NCBI GenBank assembly: GCA_022577435.1 | Contig: JAKOON010000012.1 | Coordinates: forward strand, 2,877,001-2,941,000 | DNA length: 64,000 nt | Reading direction: 5' to 3' | From: Embiotoca jacksoni | Taxonomy: Eukaryota; Chordata; Actinopteri; Embiotocidae | Shown: one piece after another, positions 1-14,600 of the stretch | How positions within the stretch are numbered: the stretch's first letter is position 1 | Layout: every line of letters starts with the position of its first letter | Translations under genes and position numbers: made by a program | The notes under the pieces: generated by a model | What the model saw: the letters and a program-made list of their open reading frames with translations, nothing else | Told to the model about the DNA's origin: nothing | Database searches by the model: none

Positions 1-249
1 GAAGCGCGCACACACACAAACCGCTATGATCATTCAGAAATGCAGCCAATTTTGGGAAGAATATGTTGTCATAATTATGGGTAACAACACAACACTAGGG
101 ACTAACTGTTATACAATACTGTGAGGCTGAGACCAGTGGTTCATTCAGCCAGTGTTGCATTTTGTACCACACATAGGAAGAAAAAAAAACTGCTACATTT
201 AATCAATGATGAGTATCATGAGAGGAAATTAAGGGTTCTCATTAATTAA

Positions 250-505
250 TGGTGTCTGGCAGCATGTTGGCTCATTAGTTAACAAAGTCACCTCACAGCA
301 AGACGGTTCCAGGTTTGATCTTAGCTGTGGTTCTTCTCACTTGCCCCCCCCCCATCCCCCCACCTCCCCCTCTGCTCTGGTTGCTCCTCGCAGTCCAATG
401 CAGGTCAGGTGAATCTCAGTCTCTAAATTGCCTGTAGGTGTTAGTGTGAACATGTCTGTCTGTGTGTTAGCCCGGCAGCGGATCAGTGACCTGTTCACAG
501 TGTTT
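250..505 (+). repeat. tRNA-derived SINE-like relic
   Basis: The run resembles a widespread fish repeat with a tRNA-like head. An A-box-like TGGCTCATTAGTTAAC (269-284) is followed by CACCTCACAGCAAGACGG and a B-box-like GGTTTGATCTT (312-322). A body follows with CAGTCCAATGCAGGTCAGGT and CTCTAAATTGCCTGTAGGTG, both typical of the family, ending near GATCAGTGACCTGTTCACAGTG. It is interrupted by a C-rich stretch (343-370). The identification is from memory of the family; the copy is decayed and not expected to be active. Confidence 0.6.
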
Positions 506-986
506 CTGTGTTGTTTCTGCAAATGCAACAGTAGCGCTCACCAAAATAAGCAGTTGTGGAGTCGAGGTGAACGCCTGGCTTACCTTACAGAGGAGTACAT
601 GAGCTAAAGACGTACAGTCACAATAAATTATTGTTGAACATAAGAGATAAGAAAACAGGAAAACACAGGAAGTGGGCATGTCCAATTATGTCTCGGTACA
701 ATATACATCCAAAATAAACACATGCTTTTCCAGCCGCTCAGTCTACTATGATATACTTTATGTTAATGTGGTAAAGAACGATGCCAAAAAAACTTCTTCC
801 ATCTAGAGGATGTACTTTTATATTAAATCAAAGTGTAAACACTCAGATTATTAAGATCAATACTGTTTAATGTAAAACTGTAGTAAGTGTGACGGGGAGT
901 GATGGTTATATGAAAAGCTAATATTAGCACACATATTAAGAGCGAAATTCTACAAGTCAGGACTGATTAATGAAGTGTAATCATGG

Positions 987-988
<2 letters not shown>
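506..988. other. AT-rich intron sequence, nothing recognised
   Basis: Between the SINE-like relic and the first GT array. I see no exon, RNA gene or repeat structure beyond short A and T runs. Confidence 0.5.

Positions 989-1081
<93 letters not shown>
989..1081 (+). repeat. (GT)n microsatellite, about 46 units
   Basis: Uninterrupted GT dinucleotides. The VCVCVC and THTHTH reading frames over it are artefacts. Confidence 0.98.
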
Positions 1082-1083
<2 letters not shown>

Positions 1084-4000
1084 GCTTCCATTACAGCCGA
1101 GCACAAGTCAAACTGAAACTGCACCAAAAAGACATATTGACTCAGTATTTGTGTCCACTGACAGCGCAAATGCCTGCAGCTCGGTTTAATGGAAGCTCAT
1201 TTGGATCCATAATTGTAGCCACAACAATCCTGGTCAATAATGACATTATACGACATTCTAACTGATTTCTTTTTACTGACTTTTTTTTTTTCCTTTAAGA
1301 ATGACACCTGTTATATCAATGTGTAAAAACATAGGAGGAGTACACTTGTTACACAAGAATTTGTTTCTCTGATATCGTGGTTATGCCATTATAGTGGAAC
1401 ATTCATGATCTGGTCACAATATTGCTAACTTTTCTTCACAATATTAAACATTAGGATAAATTATATAATCAGTAGTGTTTACTGGTAATGTAAAATCAAT
1501 ATACATTTATTTTTATTACAATATCTTAATAGTATTTTCTTCTTCCATTTCTTTTAAATTTTCATAAACTATATCATCTCATTTGATTTGAGTGTATTTA
1601 GATTTTTTTTTTTTTTAAAGTGTAACTACTTGGAAAATACAGTTAATATAAAGCAGTGACTGATTATGTTACGTGATTTCAACAGTCTCAATTAAAACCC
1701 CACTGTACTAGGTTGCCTTTAACAGTAAAGCAGAATATGTATGTTAACCTTGACAAATGCCCCTCCAAATTAGCAACTTGAACCATGATGACAGTAAGGA
1801 GATGTCAGAAGTTTATTATTCATCGAGTTTACACAGAAATCAGCCAGCACCAAAAAGGCCATGGAAATTATGGTCTATATTTTTAAAGGATAGTGCTTAC
1901 TCCTTGACTATTCAGTATTTGAGAGTCCCCTGTAAAAATTTGAGTATAAAAACATTTAATAGTAGTCTCTGTTAAATTATATATGTATTGATTATTCCTC
2001 ACAACCTCAACATATAAAGGGAATGAACATTTGGTTTAGCTTTTAAACTTGGTTAGGAAAATTTGAAAAATATATGTAAATCTGTAAGGAGGGCTTTAGT
2101 TTCCTCCCACTGTGTAACTTAATGTGACTGATCAGCTCTGAGGGCATAAAAACATTCCAAATACAATTGTAGCCGCTTAAAAAAAAACATAAAATCAACT
2201 GTTGCAAAATTGCATACAAGACAAGTGTCTGCAATATTTATGAGACATGATTATTTATTGGCTTAAAGACCATTGCACTATAATAGATAAAACAACGTTT
2301 ATCTGTTTGAAATATCAAGCTATAAACATCAGGTATTAATATCATATTTCCCCATAGATTTATCACCCTGGGGAACAGAACCCTCTATTACCTTTATTCA
2401 TAGAGCGACGGGTTCACACACAGACACTATTTTTCCTCGCAGCTTACTGTAGATAAAGCTTGCTTCCTCGACTCGTCTCTCACACACAGTCTCTCCGCTA
2501 AGCCGACTTGAATTAGAGCTTTTATTCGTCACTCAGACGGATTCATTCTGTCTTCATTGTTGTCTTAATGATGTATTTAACATACTATTGTAACCATCAA
2601 TAACTAATAGTTGTTTCCTCAAACGCCTCCTGACAATCCATTATGTAGAATGATTGTTTATATTTCTTACTTTGACAGGCTGTGCATGTTTTGTTATATT
2701 TCTAAAACTGGTTTATTCCAACTAGTGACGGCAGCGTTGTGTCCTCAGTCTCACTGTATTGCAGGATTCAAAGCAAAGAGATTCTTGGTGTAAAAAAAGT
2801 CATTCATCAGTAATTAATAGCAGCAGGAAGGGCAGAAATGATGCTAATTTCAATTGTTGTCCTGCAAAAGTGTCCTCATGTTACTCTGGCTGTTTGAACC
2901 TCTATCATACTGCAAACATGATAAAAGAAGCAGACATGCACGTCAAGGAGAGAAATGTCTCTGGCATGTGACAACTTCTTAAATCCTAAATTTTTTTCTT
3001 CATAATGTCAGTGACGATGGTTTAAGTGTCACAGCATTTAGACAAACATGTAATAATGTCTACAGCTTCCACACATTGTGATATATTAACATATATATTA
3101 AAATTGGGTTTCTAATGTTTGAGTCCATAATGAGGAGGGTCTTCTTTAATTATGTTATTTCTCCCCGTAACTCACTGTCCACATTGAATCTCCATCTAGC
3201 GCCATCACAGCTGAGAAGCGTTCTTATTTATTTGATACGATTAGTAGTACTCATGCAGCCCTATATTGTTGTGATATCTCCTCTGTCAGAGGACTGTCAG
3301 GTAACAACACATTTGTAAAATCTAATTTTATGCTCAAGTGGTTCTGCTTCTGCAATTTATCGCAGCTATCGCTCACCTTCTCCTCTGCTCGCTCCTGCTG
3401 GCTTTCTCTTACTCCCTCTCCCTCTCCAGTCTTCACCCTCTCTTCCCAGCTTAGTGAGGTGTTTTGATCTCATTATCATTCCCAAACATTCACACCAGAT
3501 AATCTGTCAGGGCGGGAGCCTGTGCTCTGCACCGTACAGGGCACCCTGGTCATGATTAGGGGTGTCGGGGCGTGCTTGCAATGAAAATACCTTTTTTTTT
3601 TCTCTCTCTCTCCCTTCAAACCATACTAGAAGTAATGGGTATATCTTTGTCCCTGCATGCTATAAGAATGTGGCTGTATCAATTAAATCCTTTAGTAAAG
3701 AAAACTGCCTCATACTGTATGAGGACAATTGTGGGACAACCCAGCGAGGACACAGAATTGATTAGCCAAACTGAGCCGCGGGGCTCAGATGCCCTTTTAC
3801 AAACCACAAATCCCTTTCCAGAAATGCTGCACAATGCACAGTGAACCTCCATTAGACAATCCCGCTCCACAATGCATGATACAAACAGCCACCTCCCCCG
3901 TCTGTGGCCTATTGTTATCATGGAGGTAAAACCCTCCCCACGCCAAATCCTCACCTCGCCGCCAGTTCAATCAAAGTCTTTGCCAGAAAAATAGGGAATG

Positions 4001-5527
4001 AGACAATGGGAACTAATGCCAGGTGGATGGGGGCTCTGAACGGTGCCAAGCTACCTGTGTCCATCACCATCCCTGCCCCATCCATCTCCCCACCTGCAGC
4101 CACCTTTCTTTGTCCACATATGGTAGCAGAAAATATGCAGACCTGGTGCTTTGGCTCTTTGTCACTGGGATTCAGAGGTGGCCAAAAGCACACAAAAAAC
4201 CTCCACACTGTGCATCAACAACAGCTTTGGAAGGTGTCGTTACAATAAGATGCGTCTGTGGTTAGGAAGTGGACTTATATAAAGATAAATACAGCACACC
4301 GTTACCTGTTGTATTCTTGGCAACATTAGTCAATAAGCAATTTGAGCATGAAGCCCAAACAAGTTTACTCACCAGTTAGCAATGGTTGCCTCCTCCTTAT
4401 AAATACAGTACACATACTGTGCTGTGTCTGGTTTGTCTTGTCAGAGAGTAATACATCGCTGCTACTCCTATGTAATACAAAACTAATGGTTTCATCTTAG
4501 ATATACTATTATGATTGGGTCTTATCTTTTACTTAAAGTAATCTCTTTCACCTCACTGCAATATGATATTGTGCCTCGGAGATGCTGCTTCACACACACC
4601 AGCTTTGGAGCCTCATACTTATCTTGCCGTTGGCTATATGTACCCTCTCTCGCTTTTTCGACATAGCCTAAAAATGTCAGTAGCAGTCATGCAAGTGTGA
4701 ATATTGCAAAACAAACACGTAAAAAAGTAAACTAAAATTGACCTTGTACTTGTTCACTTTTAAAGGGTAATCCAACACTAGGTGACACAGTGCAGAAACC
4801 TGCCGGGTCTTTGTGCTGAAACGTTCAACCACGGCGTACTTATAACTACACTGATTAATCACATAGGGTGTTTTCCATTAGCTATGAAAGGAAAAATGTC
4901 TGTCAAATAAGTCCCTTATGCATGACATACCATGTATTGTGTGGCAACAATGAGTAATTATTAAATAAATGTGACAGGCTAGTGATTATACAGCATTTAA
5001 TGTGTTTAATTATAATATATTTTCAGGGACTAGCATAAGTGAGCTATTTTTACACCTAACTCGGGCTCAACAAACGACTTTTTTCAGTATAGTTACATTT
5101 TATGTAACCCACATACCTTCAAATATTTACAAAGTACAGAAAAGAAGATGTCAAATTTTGCCTTTGGAAGAGAGCGGAGTGCTGCTTGTTTAAGATTGAG
5201 CTAGAAAAACCAGCTGTTCACCAAAATACATTTACAGCAGCTATATTCCTTTACTCAGTCTGACTACTTTAAAGAAGGGACCTATAGTACGCAAGTGAGC
5301 TCTGTCCGCCAGGAAAGCAAAACAGAGTGATTCCACTGAGCATTTCAACAACTACTGCAGCAGAGTAGGACTGTGTTCATATAGACAACAGCACTGTGTG
5401 GGGAAAAAGCAGCAGGCTCTTCATTCATCTCAATGACACCATACGTTCGCACAGGAGGGATGCCATTGTAGATTTTTTTTTTGTAGAACCTGGATACATT
5501 TTTCCGACAGTGCAATGCAACAATGCA
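1082..5527. other. intron sequence with pyrimidine-rich and GC-richer blocks, no gene seen
   Basis: Mostly AT-rich. A pyrimidine-rich block at 3360-3448 ends in a CTTCCCAG acceptor-like sequence on the plus strand. A T-then-CT tract is at 3592-3614. The stretch 3890-4250 is GC-richer and open on both strands (114 and 85 codons), but neither reading resembles a known protein and I do not call a gene. Confidence 0.5.
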
Positions 5528-5588
5528 CCAGTGAAATACCGGCAAGCACTCTTTCCCAGTGAAATACCGGCAAGCACTCTTTCCCAGT
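5528..5588. repeat. 28-bp tandem duplication
   Basis: The unit beginning CCAGTGAAATACCGGCAAGC occurs at 5528 and again at 5556 without mismatch, followed by a short partial third copy (CCAGT). The perfect identity suggests a recent slippage or duplication event. Confidence 0.95.
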
Positions 5589-8500
5589 ACAATAGATTAA
5601 GTTAAGTTCCTGGCAATTATAGGAACAGAGAATAAAATAATTCTAATTTAATAATTGCTAAATTTGTGGAATTGTAAAGCCCTTCCTAATAAATCATGAC
5701 ATATTGAGACCTTTTCAACCTCCATTACTCAAGTTCCCTTTTCAAGACTGTAGTCCACCAACGAAGTCCCTCAGATTCTTTTAAATCCAGAAATGTTTTC
5801 AATCTGTACGCCCTTTAACATGTCACACTCCTCCCCGCACAAAGACTTTCACTTTTTATTCCTGCACTACTTTCATCATGTTATATTTTATGTTAGAATC
5901 AATATAATGTGACGAGTGTCAGCGAAACAGCAGCACCGAAGGCTGAGTGTAATAGCCTTCCAACTCGAGGCTTCACTGTAGAGTTTTATGGTCATATTCT
6001 TTGTGCCTGGTCACTTGGGGGCTCCAAGGCTTCATTTTCATTAGTAGCCCTTTGGAGAGACCTTTTAATTTTACTGTCACACACCTGTTGCAGACCAATT
6101 GACTCATCCTGAGGGTTAAGGCACCGCAGCAGTTGGATGTATACTTTCCAAAGTGGAAGGTTAGATAACTACTCTGGGTCACACAAAAAAAAAATCACGC
6201 GATGTAATTGGCATTGATTTTACAACAAAAGGTGCAATTAATATCAAGGCTCCATCCCTGCAAGCTGTTTCAAAAGTCCATACTAAAATGGAAAGGCATT
6301 GTTTAATTTGGGCCACCTTATTACCTTGCAGTTTTGACAACCACTTAGTTGCTTTAATGTTTAACATAATTAGAACAAGAGTTTGAGTTCAGCTACATAT
6401 AAAACTCTTTGACAGTGCTATTATCATCAGCCACCCACAGAAATTAGTGTCTTTTGCCAGGGGCATAATGAAAACAGGACGTACGTGTCTTTTTTATGAT
6501 CTCTTGCCTTACTTTTGTGAAAGACAATAAACATTCCTGACAGGCTTTATTGTATTTTCAACTGCAATACAGAAAAACTCCACACAGCTTGGTTGCAATC
6601 CAAATAGCAGCAAAATGGCAATATTTGTAAAAGATCCAAATAAAATAAAAAATTTAAGACAAAGCTCAAGATTTATGTATTAGAAATTAACAAGGGCCTT
6701 GAGCTGAGAGGGTGACAAGGGTCTGAAGACAAGAGTCACCCTGTTTTTCAAAGTCATTGCAGGTGCGGCTAAATATAAATCTGCCCCACTTATTACTGGA
6801 TGGACCACACATGCAAAGTTAATGTAGACAAATGAGGGGGAGGTGCAGGTCAGATCATTTGGGACACCTCTGGCTAGTTTCTGGGACAGGAGGCACTCAA
6901 ATGGAAATTAACTTCACTGCGTCTGCGAGAGCGTTCACGTCCACTGGAACAAGACCAATCTGTGCACATCTGAATTAAAGCCCGAGGCGCTCATTTTTAT
7001 TCGCGTTCTCCAACTTTTCTGGTGGCATAAGGAGGGACATTATTCCCCTCAGGGCGGGTATAGAGGGCCATGTACTCATGAGGATTAGCAAGAGAGCAAG
7101 GAGCAATGAACGTGAAGGACCAGTCAACCAAGGCACATTAACTGATACTTTCTGAGCGAAATTTGACATTTACAGAATCTAAATTTAAATTGATACAGGT
7201 TGGCTTTTTATATTTAACTCATGCCGTGAAATCCATAATTTTAAAAAAATCCCAAGACTACAAAACTCCCCAAAAAACTAGCTTTAATGATCAGCTTCAA
7301 AGCACATTCCCCTCATGACTGTATGTAAATCAACATGTTTGACTGCACTGATCTGATTGACAGCTGACATGAAACCTCTCTTGTAAACACACTCCATGGC
7401 CAGTCATGTAGTTTCATGAAACAGATTGCAGTTAGGTCTATATTTTAATCAGAGATATACAAAGAGTATTCTTTTTTTTTCTTTCTTTTTTTATGATTTC
7501 TATTTCAAAACCCATTTGTCAAATAAACATATCAATCAACAACCTTCAGACGTCACTGTTTTGGGGCTGATAAGACAAAACGAAATGATACGACTAAAGA
7601 TATGTGAGAAAACTGTTGCGTACATGTTATGTCCCGAATAAAAGTAATTTATTCTCATTGTGGAGAACAAAATACACAAAGCCTATATTTTAGTTCTTTT
7701 TCAAACATGGCTTGACTATTGTAGGTTTATAATAAAAGCTGCCTGTTTTATCACAGAGCACAAGCATTATTCCAAAGCACTTTGCACCGTCTTTTCAAAG
7801 CCGATTAGAGCACGGAGAAGGAGGCCAGCTCATCCTTGCAAAGGCAGGATATTTACATTTCAGTGCCATGTGCAGTGAATTTTAATTTGGCCGCTACAAT
7901 TTAACACGCCGGCTTCCTAGCAGTTTCACACATGAGTGCTTAATGGCTTCGTTAACATCCTGAGGGACTTTCCTCATTACCTGATCTGGTCAGCTCTGAC
8001 AGGTGCAACGAGTCTCATCACTGATCTTTGTTCATAGTGCCAAGTTCCCTCGCACCACCGATCGCAGTGAAATCGAAATCAAAGCAAACACTTGTGAGTC
8101 AAAAAGCCAAAGCACAGAAAGAAACGTCAGTCAGTGGCATAAGGGAATAATTCTAATGAGATCAGTGCCCTTGACAAAAATATACGGCCTAAAGTTAAAT
8201 GTCTAAATTATTCCTGCATTGCTTTTCCGACTATCTTTGGACACAGACCAAGAACACCATTAAGCCATTTTAAACAAACCCATTACACAGGCACTGATAA
8301 AGTCCTGAGGCAATCCTGAGGAAAATACATTATTTTCTTTATTAGTGTTTCTGTATTAAATACACCAAAAATACCAGACTGTCAACTGTATTTGTCCTTG
8401 CTGTACTGAAAACTGTGATTTAATGTCTTCTACCAAACAAGGTCTCGACAGCACATAATTCAGTTTATTTCAATGCAGCTGCACTTCAAGTCACTGGTGT

Positions 8501-8667
8501 TTTAGTCTGAAGGTCACTGAAGTTATCTAAAATTAAACACAGTTTATCGTCTCACAACAATACCGCCATTGAAAATCCTTGTTCCCAAGCATCTCAAACA
8601 ACCTTGTGTCATATATTTAAACAATCCCCAAATTAGCAAAGTTCAAGGTCATGATATCTTATCAAAC
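5589..8667. other. AT-rich intron sequence, nothing recognised
   Basis: No exon, RNA gene or clear mobile element seen. Short T-rich runs occur at about 7472-7492. The open frames here are short and lack recognisable domains. Confidence 0.5.
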
Positions 8668-8689
8668 TTTTTTTTTTTTTTTTTTTTTT
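8668..8689. repeat. poly-T tract
   Basis: About 22 T in a row. It may be a retroposon tail on the minus strand, but no recognisable body adjoins it. Confidence 0.95.
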
Positions 8690-11600
8690 AATGGATTTTC
8701 CCCAATTTTTTAATCTAAGAAAGAGGTGAAGGTGACTTGAAAAAGAGTTGAAAAGGCACACTAACAACAGCACTGTCTTCTTGGCAGTATCTTCAGAGAC
8801 CCGCAACAACTTGTTTTCTCACATCACTTCCTCCCCACTCGCCCACCGAGTCATGGTCACACACACTGCACAGCATAAATTGTCTTCACTGTTTTCTTTG
8901 ATCCCTGACATGGACATGGCATCCTACTAAAGCAGCTCCGAGTGTAGGAGTGACAATCATCTGACACCTTGTTGTTAAAAGAACACATAACATGCGTGCA
9001 CCTTGTGAATCGCCTACACAACAAGCTGTGTTTGTACATCATGTCTGATCATTCACCTGAAAAACACAGAGGAAAAGCTGACCCGCCTGAAGTGAAGTGA
9101 TGATTTACACTCAGACTTCACACACGTTTTAAACTATATGCTGTAACACAGACAGTAAGACGAATATATTAACTGTGACAACAGGGTCACCATAAACTAA
9201 ACTAAGATATTATCATTGCTCATTTAATTTTTGTTCAATTTTAAATTACTTCCACTTTAGTTAAGCAAGATCAAGTTTGGCAATTTTCAATGGGAATCAT
9301 TGAATGAATAACATTATTAGAAATGAATCACCATGTGATATTTAATTTGCAATTATTAAGTTCCAGACTTTGTAAAAGTGTGCAGTTTCGGCATTGGTGA
9401 AAATAATGTTTCAAACAAGAGTCACAGGTTCCGAGGTTTTTAGTCCATTCATTTGTTTTGAAATACTTAAAACGATCCAAAATGTCATGTTATTTTCCTG
9501 ATTCAGTATTTGTTTGGTTAAAAATGAATAATACAAAGTTGTGTGAACGTGTACATCTTGCACAAGTGAAGGTCTTCGGTGTTTCACAATAGTTGTAGTT
9601 ACCTCAGTCGCTGCAGTTTTAAAATAGACTCCTCCTTTTTGGCTAGGTAGCCATTATGGTGACTGTTGAGCGTGGAAAGTGTTCTGCATTCCTCTCAGCT
9701 GACAATGATGGTCTGACTATATGATTATTTTGCCGAGTTCATTGATTGGATCTCATGGGTTTCTGTTAGATCTGAATTCCGTGGTATTGCTTCCCTAAAA
9801 TAATGTTTAGTGTAAACTGCAAGTGTGTGGTCCCGATTCTTTAATGAATCATCTTGTGTTTGTGTTCTTATGACTGAGACATAAACAATTTGTTACATCT
9901 TTTGTTACGTCTGTGGTCTCCTTTATTTCTAATATCGGTTAAGATTAGAAAATTAGAAAAAAGTACATTATTTGTTAAATGTACATAGTTACCCAATTAG
10001 TAAGAATTGTTGATTGGTTAATCTTGTAAAGAGAAGCTACCATGTACATTAGGTTTTATAGTCAGCCCTCTATGAGTGACATTTCGTTGTTCAGGCGCAA
10101 TGTCACTACCTGATCAGGCAGTTATATAATCAGCAGCTCTACTCCTTTTTGTCTATGAATTTTCTTGCAACTCTTACAAGGCCATACAGAGTATCATAAA
10201 AACTTCATCCCACCTATTGCAGGGTAATATATGCTACCTGAGCTGATGGCATTTTCTTCCACTGAATGAAAAAAGGCAAGAAAGCTCAAATGAAGTGAAA
10301 AAAGACTGAGGCAAATCCATACCTCATACAAACCTCACCTTCTTGTGCAGTCAAGTCTCTGTGCTTTTATCTGGCAGGCCTAATACTATTGATGGGCTGT
10401 TGAAAAAGAACAGAAAATCCCCTCGCTACAACAGCATTTTGGCTGCTTAGCATTTGTGGGAATACACAGTAGGAGCATTATGGCAGCAGATTATTTATTT
10501 TGAAAGAGAGGCAATTCGATACCTTGGGTCCACAGAGAAAAGGTGAAATGTGTTTCTCGTGCAAAACAAGCAGGCAAGTGGAGACTTGAAAAATCAGTAG
10601 AGGGAGAAGAGTGACCAAGGTGCTGAATTGAATAATAACAGAAAATGACAAAGCCACCAAACTCTTAAAACCTTAGAGCTGACAAGTTCATTACCCACTG
10701 AAACCACCAGGCAAACAGCTTTTCTTATGAGGCTTTTACTAATAAAACCTTTCAAAAATAACTGCGCACGCTGCAATTTCTGTTTAGCCAACACAATGCT
10801 GGTGGTTTGGTGTCAAATCAAGGTCATGTTTTTAATCCCATATTTCCCCTTCTCACACTTAAGCTTTACTACAGCGGCTGTTAAATATTAAACCTTTATT
10901 GCATTATCTAATTGAGATGGCTGCAGCTTGTCCAGGTCATACAAAATGCATGTTAATGAATATGAATGAAAGCTAAACCGAGATATGTTTAATGATTAGA
11001 CAGATTAGATGGAATAAAATGTATCAATGCTTTAAAGTGAATGTACAATACACACATGTGCTAGAGAAAACACAAATAACGGATGCAACAGGAAATTCCA
11101 GAGTTGTCCCTTCATCAAAGTCATGCCCTGTCCCCTAAAAATATACATATATACACAAATAAAAAAATTAAAAATTCTAAAAACTGTAATGCCCGCATTA
11201 AGTTTTTATTGGCATATTGAATAAGCATTATTATTTAGCAGACCTGCTGTGTTGCAAAATGATTTCACTGAACATATCAGTAAAATTGCCGATAACGTAT
11301 TACAATTTTTTTTTTTTTTATAAACAAAATACCCATTCTTGCAATACAGTGTCTGTTGCTACAAGTTAATGGTTAAATGTTTTTGTGGCTTAGGCTACGA
11401 ACTCAAGGGACTTGGTGTGAAGGCTATGAAAGATTACGGTCTTGATTAAACCTGCAGTGTGGAACTTTTGTCTTTCCTTTCTGCCAGTGAAAGTAACTAC
11501 AAAAACACTGTTGACATGTGCTTTTATCATAGACTCCTCTAGCCTATTCCACTGCTATTGTTATGGTGGCTTCATTGTCTTAAACATTACAACTCGTGAA

Positions 11601-14600
11601 AAATGACCTGTTTTACTATAAGAATTTGATCCATTTGGTATGGTAACAAGTAGAGAGTGTTGAAGAGCTGCTCGATTTAATTATTTTATTCCAATTCAAG
11701 GTAGCGTATGGCCATAGAGCATGCTCAGTATGCATTCAGCCAGAGCTGGAATGTCTTACCAGACCCAAGATCTAAACCTATGTGTGAAATACAGAGATTT
11801 ACATGGCAATGTCAGGCCTAATCAGCAGTGTGTGAACTAGTCTGACAAGGACTTGAATGTAACGTGTTTATTTCTATGTCAAAGCGGTATTTATACTACG
11901 AGTATAATTACTGAAAAAAATTGCATTGACCTTAAATTGAGTGTTTTCCACTAAAATACATTGCAATTATCTCTAAGTGAAAAACAAACAAGTTAAATGC
12001 ATTTCCTTCCTCAAACAAATGTATGTTTTACATTCACTACGATTTGATTTACTGTGTAACTGAACTATTCGCAGGATGTCAGTCATGCCGCAAGCAAGGA
12101 CCCTCGAAAACATTTGGCAAAAAATGTTAGTAAATGTAATTTCTAGGGGACAGGGGTTGTACTGTGGGAGGTTGGTGAATGCTGTTGGGTATATTGCTGA
12201 CACCCTTGAAACTTAGTGAGACCCTGCCATGTGGCCTCTAACACAGAGTGAGAAAAGTGCAATTGTTTTCTTCTGCCAATCTAACACAGTATAATAAAGG
12301 CCATATGCCAGGAGGCAACTACTAAACCCACCTGGCCAATCTCCAGGGTGCTTGTGAGATCAAGAGCCCAAAGCAAGCATACCACCTGACCTAAAGGAAG
12401 CCATCGGTGTGGCAAGAGAAGAGACTAGCACACAACCGTGACACACTTGCTTCCTTAAAGACTTTCACACGCCACTAGTGAAGCAACAGTCACTCCAACG
12501 ACAGCGCTTGAAACGTGAAAACAGAGATACTCTAAAGCTGGTGAGTGGTTGAAGTCAAGGACCTATTTTGTCATTCAAAGCAGAGTCAGCCTGAAGCACC
12601 AAGATGTTTGAAGCAATTTAAATATGACCCGCTCTACCTTGTCTATAATATTCTGTTAAGAGTTTTCTGAGGGCGAATGACAGACTCCAGGATATTAAGT
12701 TGTACAGCTGCGTAACTGTTGTGCATCACTAAATCCCGAGCCCAAACATCAAGGGAGCCTCACTCCACTTTTAAAGGACACTACACAAACTCATTTTGGG
12801 TGTCTGGAGGAATCAGGAAGGAATACTTCATGAGTCATAACATGTGATGCGTAATGTTTCAGGCACTGTCATAATCCGTTAACAGACTTAATTAAAAAGC
12901 CGAATAACTATGCAATCATAATTCAGTGTACTGCTGAACCAACGTCCTCTTTTTGTTTATATAACCTAGATCCAAATGAAGACAGTCAGTGGAAATCAAG
13001 TCATCAAATGGTAATGCCATTGTGAATGTGTAGCGCACCACCAATGACTCATGAAAGATGTTACTCCGATCACAGGTTACATCCACACCATCAATCCTCA
13101 AGATTAATTTGGCTTGGGAGAAGAGTTCTTCAATAATTCATTGTGTAATATTTGCCTGCAAATTAATCCTTATTCAATGTGACAAGGAGAATTAAATGAT
13201 TGCTTACCAGGTAATTTGGACATAATTATTCGTATTTCAAGCTATGGTCTGCTGTGCAAAATCTACAGGGTTGTTGTTTCTGCCAGGTGCTGTTGTCAAG
13301 ACAAAGAACCAGTCTGTATGCATTTCCCAAAAGATGAAAATAGCTAAGTTTAGACTGCTGCATATAAAAATGATGCATGTGCTCTAGATGTTGCTCATCT
13401 GGAGAGATTTATGATATGTGAGATATGACACACTGGTTATTAAATTATCATGTTAATGCCATATGTTCTGATAAAAAAAAAAATCTAGTCTAAGCTTGTT
13501 GTTCCAGGACTTTATTTGACTTTAATCTTCTGCATTCGTCAAGGACACTTTTACTTTCTTTTCCTTCAAACCTTAAGAGGTACAAAGCAATTAAGCTTGC
13601 TCAGCATCCACTCCTATCTCCTCCTGGTGACCCACATCTAGCCTTAATATCCGCTGTGAACTTACAGTATGAAATTTGACACTAACAGCAGGTTTTATTT
13701 GCCTTTGAGAGCATTCATGCAAAAACAAATTTAAGACAGGAAAATGCTCGGGTCAGCATTTACTTCACGCTTATTAAGGAGTAAAGAGAGCAGATATTCA
13801 TTACATGTTCGCTATAGTACAAATCGAAGAGGAATCTACGTTAAAGGACAACCTTACTGGAAATGATTTTTTTTTTTTTGTAATAAACACATTCTCAAGA
13901 TTAACAATAAAGTGCTAATTTACACTGAAGTAGCTTGTGTACTGTTTTATGGTCTTGCTAATGTTTTATGGTCCTAGTTTTCTATTATTTTACTCTTCTG
14001 AAGCACTTTGTGAACTTGCTCTGTGAATGTTGCCACACTAAATAAACCTTACTCTCTTACCCACTTGGGAATCCAACTAAAACTGAAGGTCAACTCGATT
14101 AAGACTGCTTGGGCAGGAAGTATTTCATGTGAGGCTGTTAATTCAAAAGTGAACTCTAATTATATGAGTCTAAAAAATGGAAACACTTCAATAAAGTGAC
14201 CTCAAAGGCAGTTATTCATTCACTGCTTTTTCCGAAACGGTTGTAAGCCGAAGAGAGTTACCGCACCAGGTCGCTACAATTGCTGCTGAACAACAAACCC
14301 TTTCTCTGACATTTTAAAAGCACAAGTTGAAATCCACAAAGCACATCACTGGAACGAACAGAATAGATGGATTTATTGCCTTAAATGAAATGAACAAAGA
14401 AAGAACTAACCACAGTCCACACATCTGAATGTCACAGTTTTACAAACAGCCAAACTGATATTTTTTTATTTTTTTTGGGGGGGGGAGGCAGGGGGGAGAA
14501 TATCAGACACACTGGGAGTGATGCAGACCCCTCCACACAGGTACAAGTATATCCTTTTTAGTCATACCTGCTGTCCACCTGTCAAAAGCCTTCACTGTAC

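Noticed and set aside
983..1265. Open frames of VCVC and THTH type
   Set aside because: They are readings of the GT microsatellite. The same applies at 35772-36042, 37901-38607 and 49495-49741.
3360..3448. Splice-acceptor-like pyrimidine run ending CTTCCCAG
   Set aside because: No coding frame or exon follows on the plus strand; pyrimidine-rich runs are common here.
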